DNA from: Sialis fuliginosa
Lineage: Eukaryota > Arthropoda > Insecta > Megaloptera > Sialidae
DNA: 64,000 nucleotides
Assembly (NCBI GenBank): GCA_961205875.1
Contig: OY540813.1
Span: forward strand, 30,537,001-30,601,000
Direction: 5' to 3'
Made by a program: the position numbers and the translations under genes. Shown here piece by piece: positions 59,064-64,000 of the stretch. The first letter of the stretch is position 1. Each line of letters begins with the position of its first letter. The notes beneath the pieces are model-generated. The model made no database searches, was not told the DNA's origin, and was given only the letters and a program-made list of their open reading frames with translations.

Positions 59064-59740
59064 GTTTTTCGAAACACAATTTTTCGAAACACAGTTTTTC
59101 GAAACACAATTTTGCGAAATACAATTTTTCGAAACACAATTTTTAGAATAACAATTTTTCGAATCACAATTCTGTCGAAAAAATTAAGTTTTGGGTTTTT
59201 TAAATTAAGTTTTACACAAAATTTGATAAAGGTAGAAATGAAAAAGAATAAAGAAAAAGCAAAACAATTTTACGCCCTGTTGTTCAAACTATTATTTAGT
59301 AAATAATATATAAAGTAAAGTAATATTTGGACATTTTGCGAAATATATTTAAGTTGTATTTGCATGTTTTTTGAAAGTTGGTTTATTAATAAATTCAATT
59401 TAAGCGATTTTCTTTTATTTTTTAAATCCCTATAAATGTTCTTTTTGACGCGTTTGTTATTATTAACATTAAACAAAATTAGTTTATTGATGAGAGGATT
59501 TAGCCAGCTCTCTCACAAACTGTATATGTACTAACATATATGCATGTATGTACCTAAATAAATTACATGGCTTTTTGTTTATTAAATATATCGTAAAATG
59601 TCCAAATATTACTTTACTTAATTTTAATTTACTAAATAAAATTTGAACAATAAAACTTAAATTTTTCGAAAAATTGTTCATTCGAAGAATTGTGATTCGT
59701 AAAGTTGTGATTCGAAAAATTGTGTTTCGAAAAATCTACA
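59064..59740. mobile_element. Foldback element with 16-bp tandem arms
   Basis: The left arm begins with about eight copies of a 16-bp unit, TTTTTCGAAACACAAT (59064-59180). The right arm (59662-59736) has the same unit inverted, ATTGTGTTTCGAAAAA-like, about five degenerate copies. Inner arms also pair: AAAGTAAAGTAATATTTGGAC with its complement near 59596-59620. GTATTTCATGGT occurs directly repeated outside both arms (59043-59054, 59748-59759). Inverted arms made of short tandem repeats are the design of Drosophila FB elements. The frames of 59022-59306 are repeat translation. Confidence 0.8.
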
Positions 59741-59759
59741 CCAAATCGTATTTCATGGT

Positions 59760-60362
59760 CCCCACAATGGGGCCCGGGGCAAGAAGGGGTCACCGCGTGT
59801 TTTTAGATATCGTTATTGATCAGGTGTTTACAGGAAATGGATGGGGAATTGTCCTTTTTTTGTTTATACTTGAGGGCAAAAAAGGTTATTCCAATTATGG
59901 TAAGCTAACCTAACTTCTCTCCATAAAAAAATTATACGTGCAAGTAGAACTCGCGCTCCATTATAAAAAATCATATTGACAATCTCAGATTTGCGTTGTT
60001 TATCAACAAATTTCAAAAATTATAAAAATATAAATTGTACATTTTGAAAAATTAACGTTGAAAACAAATAAATCCTCAAGATATTTTACAGATAAAATTC
60101 CACTGGTTGTAATTAAAAATAAAAATAAAAATTCTGTAGCGTGTGCTTCTTACATGGTAAACACTATAAATGTTGTTTATTGTTTATAATACCACATATA
60201 ATTATAAATTAATTGTTTTTAGATCTTTTTTCTTTATTTCTATAATGATACCTTCATTCGTGCCAAATTTCAAGATAGGTCAACGGGAAGAACCCTGTAG
60301 GTTTTGAAGATTGATCAGTGACTCTTTTCAATCATCAGTTACTAAAAAAATCACCTGTAATA
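59760..60362. other. AT-rich DNA
   Basis: The left edge has GGGGCCCGGGGCAAGAAGGG (59768-59787), a fragment of the same GC-rich subterminal word as the hAT ends at 15555 and 44049. Otherwise nothing is recognised. Confidence 0.4.
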
Positions 60363-60445
60363 AGGTAAAGGTACCAGTTATGGCCATTATAAGAGCAAGT
60401 TTTCGTTTTTTTTGGATTAATGAGCTTTTTTTTGTAATTCTCATA
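60363..60445 (+). mobile_element. AGGTACTGG family, copy 5 (fragment)
   Basis: Begins AGGTAAAGGTACCAGTTATG, follows the family to TTGTAATTCTCAT, and stops exactly where the duplicated 0.97-kb segment begins at 60446. The remainder of this copy is not found on the far side. Confidence 0.75.
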
Positions 60446-61412
60446 GTTAAAGCGTAGGTATTTAAATTAAATATAAAATCATATTAATATTCATGTATAA
60501 TATTGATACGCTTTGAAAATAATATTATATACATTTGTTTGAGAGGATTTAAAAAGGACCTTAGCGTAGAATTTTATAAGAACTGTATAGATACAATTTT
60601 TAAACTAAACAAATACAATGATCAAAGAAAAAGCTCAAAAGTATTGACATTTCTTTGATATTTTTCATTTAGTATAAGGACCACAGATTATACGAGATTT
60701 TCTTTGAAGGTTTAAGTTCATGTTATCTATAATGATGTAGTTATTTTATTTATTTTTTAAAATGAATATCGAATTTTGTAACTGGGAAAGTAACTTAGCA
60801 TTTAGTTAGAAAAACATACTTTTATAAATTATGTATATATAAGGTACTGGCACCAGTTATGGCCGCTATAAGGACAAGGTTTACTGTTTTTGTGATTGAC
60901 GGCTTCTTTTTTGTAATTCTCCTGAACTCATGTTACTAATAAACCAAGTAACTCTTTATTTAATCAATTTAATTACGAAAGTCCACAAATATAGTTTTTT
61001 AAATTTTTTTATTAATGCCTTTTATTTTGTTCATGTTTTTTCTCCAGTAATGGCAAAGGTAAAACCAGTAATAAGCACGTAGTGATGGAAACTTGCTAAT
61101 GATTACAAAATGATAAGTACTACGACACAAAAGATATAAAAGAAAGAATCGTCAAATTTGAAACAATGTAAAGTAGTTGCTATGATAATATAATAATTAA
61201 TAAATAAATTATACTAATAATTAGTTTAAATGTCCACCATTTTGACACTTATTGGCCGATTGTCATCAAATCACGCTGTAAGACAGTTAAATATATATAG
61301 ATTAATATTCAGAAATGGTAGTAATCAAATATTAACACATATTTCTAATTCAGTACATTTAATTAAAAATTTGCCATTACTGGGGCCCTTGCCAAGACTA
61401 ATGCCACTACCT
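60446..61412 (+). repeat. 0.97-kb segmental duplication, unit 2
   Basis: Same order and strand as 41986-42886, starting GTTAAAGCGTAGGTATTTAA. It joins copy 5 at its left edge and includes a full AGGTACTGG element at its right. Confidence 0.9.
60842..61412 (+). mobile_element. AGGTACTGG family, copy 6
   Basis: Starts AGGTACTGGCACCAGTTATG, ends CACTACCT, with TA on each side. It is longer than its duplicate copy 4, keeping the GATTACAAAATGATAAGTAC segment that copy 4 has lost. Confidence 0.8.
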
Positions 61413-62594
61413 TATTTGTAAAAAAAAAATTAATAAATGATCTGAAAAAATATTGTAGATAGGTACATATGTACATTAAGATTAATATAATCAAATCACT
61501 ATTCAATTAAAGTGAAAAATATTACGAGCAAGGCGTGAGGATCTAATTAAAATATCTATTAATTTAATTTGGTAAAATAAAATCACTATAATGAGATAAT
61601 CTTCGCGAAAAATATCTAATTCTTATTTGGATGTATTGAAGCCCGTGCATTCTATTCGTTATACACTCATTACTTGTACGATAAAACATAATTGGCATCG
61701 CAAATCTATGGTTCTGTTTTACGGATAATTATTTTTAATGGCAGTATACATGAATATATATTTTATTTTTACAATACTTATTTTTAATTTCTCAAAAATA
61801 TATTGTAATTTATTACATGCAAGAAAATAATAAGGGGGCGAATATTATAAATAATAATAATGTGTAAATAACAATTATTACCAGATTAAAGACTTACGTG
61901 ACTATTACCTACTAAATGAATCTCACTCAGCTTCTGGGTGTAAGTATTTTATTTTAAAAAATCAATTATATTTTATATTTTATTTATGCATGAATTAAAA
62001 CAGACTATGAATTAAAAATAACTTTGATTATATCTTAACATGTTATTATACAGTGGAAACTTTTAATTTTCAAGTGAACGAAATAATTTTCAAGGTAAAC
62101 AATCAAAAACTGATCAAAGCATGCATGGCTGTATGCTATTAGGGTTCCGTAGGTTATACCTTCTGAATACTTTACTTACTTAACTTTAAAAAGGAATTTT
62201 AAATTATATTATTGACCTTACAATTAGCATTTATCAGTTCTATTACCATAGACTTCTGAGTTTTTGATTCAATACTTACCAAGATAGAAGTGGAAAACAT
62301 TTAAAATGACTGAACAAAAAGTTTTAGCCTAGTTAGAGTTCCCAGAAGCTCAAGGTATGAAAAGAGGACTAGTTCATAAAAAGGGGACAAATTGATAAAA
62401 TTAAACAGTCTGTGTTAAAAATTGAAGACCTTTAACACTAACTAATAATAAAATCGCAACTTCTTAAAAAACCCGGACACATTTGAAAAATCCCCCCGGA
62501 CGTTCTTGAAAAGAGAACACTGTCCGGGGAAAAGAGGACGGATGGCAACCCTAACCTAGTTATTTAATTAATTTAAAATTACAATTTTCTAATA
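61413..62594. other. AT-rich DNA
   Basis: 62138-62152 holds a TTAGGGTTCCGTAGG word like the ends of the element at 1681, and 62345-62560 has GGGGACAAATTG and CCCCCCGGACG words of an old repeat. No gene. Confidence 0.4.
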
Positions 62595-63406
62595 TACCGG
62601 GTGTTCCAGACCAACCGTCCACTATGTTTTACGCCTAAGCTACACTATTACCCCACCCTGTATATAAGAATTTCAAGAAAATATTTTCAACCCCCTAAAA
62701 CTCCCCCTTGGGGGGTAGTTTGAGGGGTAGATGCCCGTTTCTCATCAAAATAAAATGGAAAGGTACATCCAAAAGTAGATAATTTTAAAGATCATAAAAA
62801 AGTAAGAAACTTTTGTAAAAAAAAATTTTTATACATTCAATTGTTTAAAAAATATGGCGACTTGTTTCCAAATTTTAGGGTTTTACTAAAAGTGCTCTAG
62901 TTTCGTTAAATATTAATGAAATTTTATTTTTAAATTTTTATTTGAAAGTAGAAATAACGAACTTTTTAATGATATATGATTATTTGAGATTTGAATAATT
63001 TAAAGTGTCATACGCGACATATCAAAAATTCAAAACTTCAAATGTGGATAGTTCAAAAATTTTAAATGGAATGATATGCCATTTATCTTAAAAAATATAT
63101 TTAAATTAACAACTTTTGTAAAAAAAAATTAAATTTTATTAAAAAAAAGTTATAATTTTAAATTAAAAACTTTCTTTACAAAAGTTTCTTACTTTTTTAT
63201 GATCTTTAAAATTATCTACTTTTGGATGTATCGTTCCATTTTGATGAGACACGGGCATGTACCCCTCAAACTGCCCCCCAAGGGTTGAAAATATTTTCTT
63301 GAAATTCTTTAGGATCGATATATATAGTAAATTTTGTATCATAAAACTCTATCTTTAATAGTTTAGGCGTAAAACATAGTGGACGGGTGGTCTGGAACAC
63401 CCGGTA
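62595..63406. mobile_element. Long foldback, TACCGGGTGTTCCAGACC ends
   Basis: Ends TACCGGGTGTTCCAGACCA and its exact complement TGGTCTGGAACACCCGGTA are flanked by TA. Arms of roughly 240 bp follow: CCACTATGTTTTACGCC, TTGGGGGGTAGTTTGAGGGG and AAAAGTAGATAATTTTAAAG all recur as complements on the right. The centre is AT-rich. No coding sequence. Confidence 0.9.
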
Positions 63407-63529
63407 TATAATACATGAGATATTTTCTGTGACAATAGGGTTCTGATCGTAGACTTATTGAACCCTAAAAAAAACACTGAAATAATCAAAAAAGTGAATA
63501 TCTAAATGAAATAAAAATGAAACAGCATC

Positions 63530-63640
63530 ATTGAAAGAGTGGTAACGTGAATATTGGCGGATATTTGGCGTGCCACCTCCCACACTTCCTTGCCGCCTCG
63601 ATCCACGGCGCGCAACTGTTGCATATGTAGAAGTTTGCTG
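63530..63640. promoter_or_regulatory. GC-richer block near the right edge
   Basis: GGCGTGCCACCTCCCAC, CTTGCCGCCTCGATCC and CGGCGCGCAACTG words in AT-rich DNA. Overlapping minus-strand frames show no domain. Possible regulatory block; weak. Confidence 0.25.
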
Positions 63641-64000
63641 AGAACACCAAAGTGTGGAGTTCATAAATAAATACACTGTTATTATGTACACGCATATACA
63701 CTATGGCAGACAACCCACAAAACATAGCGTGACACTTACTAATTTTTACACGTGAATTTACAATTTTACTTAATTCTAACATTTTTAGAGCTCATTTAAC
63801 ATGTAACTATTCTTAAAAACATTACACATTAATGTATGTACGTTCTTACATAATCATCAATGTTGAATCATTTCGTTTTGAAAAATCGCATGATGAAGAT
63901 ATATAAATGTTCAGTTCCCTTGCCGGAGTTAATTATTAATTTTTTTCTTCTTTTTCTGAATGTTGTTTAGGAAGAAACAACAGAGAATATTATGTTTTTA
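63641..64000. other. Right-edge AT-rich DNA
   Basis: No feature was recognised up to the window end. Confidence 0.45.

Larger units (their letters stand above)
32638..64000 (+). other. ap: Presumed first intron of the apterous-like gene
   Basis: From the GTAAGT donor at 32638 to the window end I found no exon with LIM (Cys/His) or homeodomain residues in either strand's frames. The sequence is AT-rich with many transposon-derived elements and a few GC-richer blocks. The interpretation depends on the exon call; if that is wrong, this is intergenic DNA. Confidence 0.45.

Noticed and set aside
59022..59306. Frames with FRNTIFRNT-type repeated peptides
   Set aside because: Translation of the 16-bp tandem units of the foldback element.

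Overview
This is an AT-rich, gene-poor stretch of an insect nuclear genome. The evidence is short exons with GT-AG introns, an arthropod-type initiator next to a GC-rich promoter block, and a dense cover of insect-style DNA transposons and their short non-autonomous derivatives. There are no bacterial operons, ribosome binding sites, tRNA or rRNA genes. The order of insect cannot be fixed from the sequence; a hemipteran or a lepidopteran would both fit.

The one host gene I can support is at 31.7-32.6 kb on the + strand. A GC-rich promoter block (31674-31790, with a TTCAGTC initiator) is followed by a leader and a short first coding exon (32590-32637) reading MGVFEERSPLTSGMHW, then a strong GTAAGT donor. 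This matches the start of the LIM-homeodomain factor Apterous (the Drosophila protein starts MGVCTEERPVMHW, recalled from memory). On this reading, 1-31.7 kb is 5' flanking DNA and 32.6-64 kb is first intron. Isolated GC-richer blocks in the flank and intron are candidate cis-regulatory modules.

Region by region. 0.5-2.4 kb: a foldback element, a hAT element inserted at its edge, and a TA-flanked inverted-repeat element. 2.68-9.04 kb: a 6.36-kb transposon with CACTG ends and ~210-bp subterminal tandem arrays. It carries a broken five-exon minus-strand gene and is itself interrupted by a 1.8-kb hAT-type snapback with a perfect 8-bp target duplication. 9.7-12.3 kb: a hairpin array, a 1.9-kb hAT element and a dispersed repeat. 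18.2 kb: a perfect 108-bp tandem duplication. 19.6-26.7 kb: GGGGA-type TA elements, a transposase relic, a snapback and a GC island. 29.9-30.7 kb: a long foldback. Intron side: a TTAA-flanked piggyBac-like MITE 106 bp past the exon, six members of an AGGTACTGG family, a 0.9-kb duplication (42.0/60.4 kb), twin perfect palindromes (37.6 kb), a hAT element (44.0-44.9 kb), a pogo/Tigger-like MITE (47.7 kb), several foldbacks, an inverted dispersed pair (46.5/58.3 kb), and a lone SAM-like exon at 56.7 kb.

Most open reading frames here are chance frames in repeats. The most unusual object is the CACTG-ended element with its multi-exon, apparently non-transposase gene and its nested snapback.
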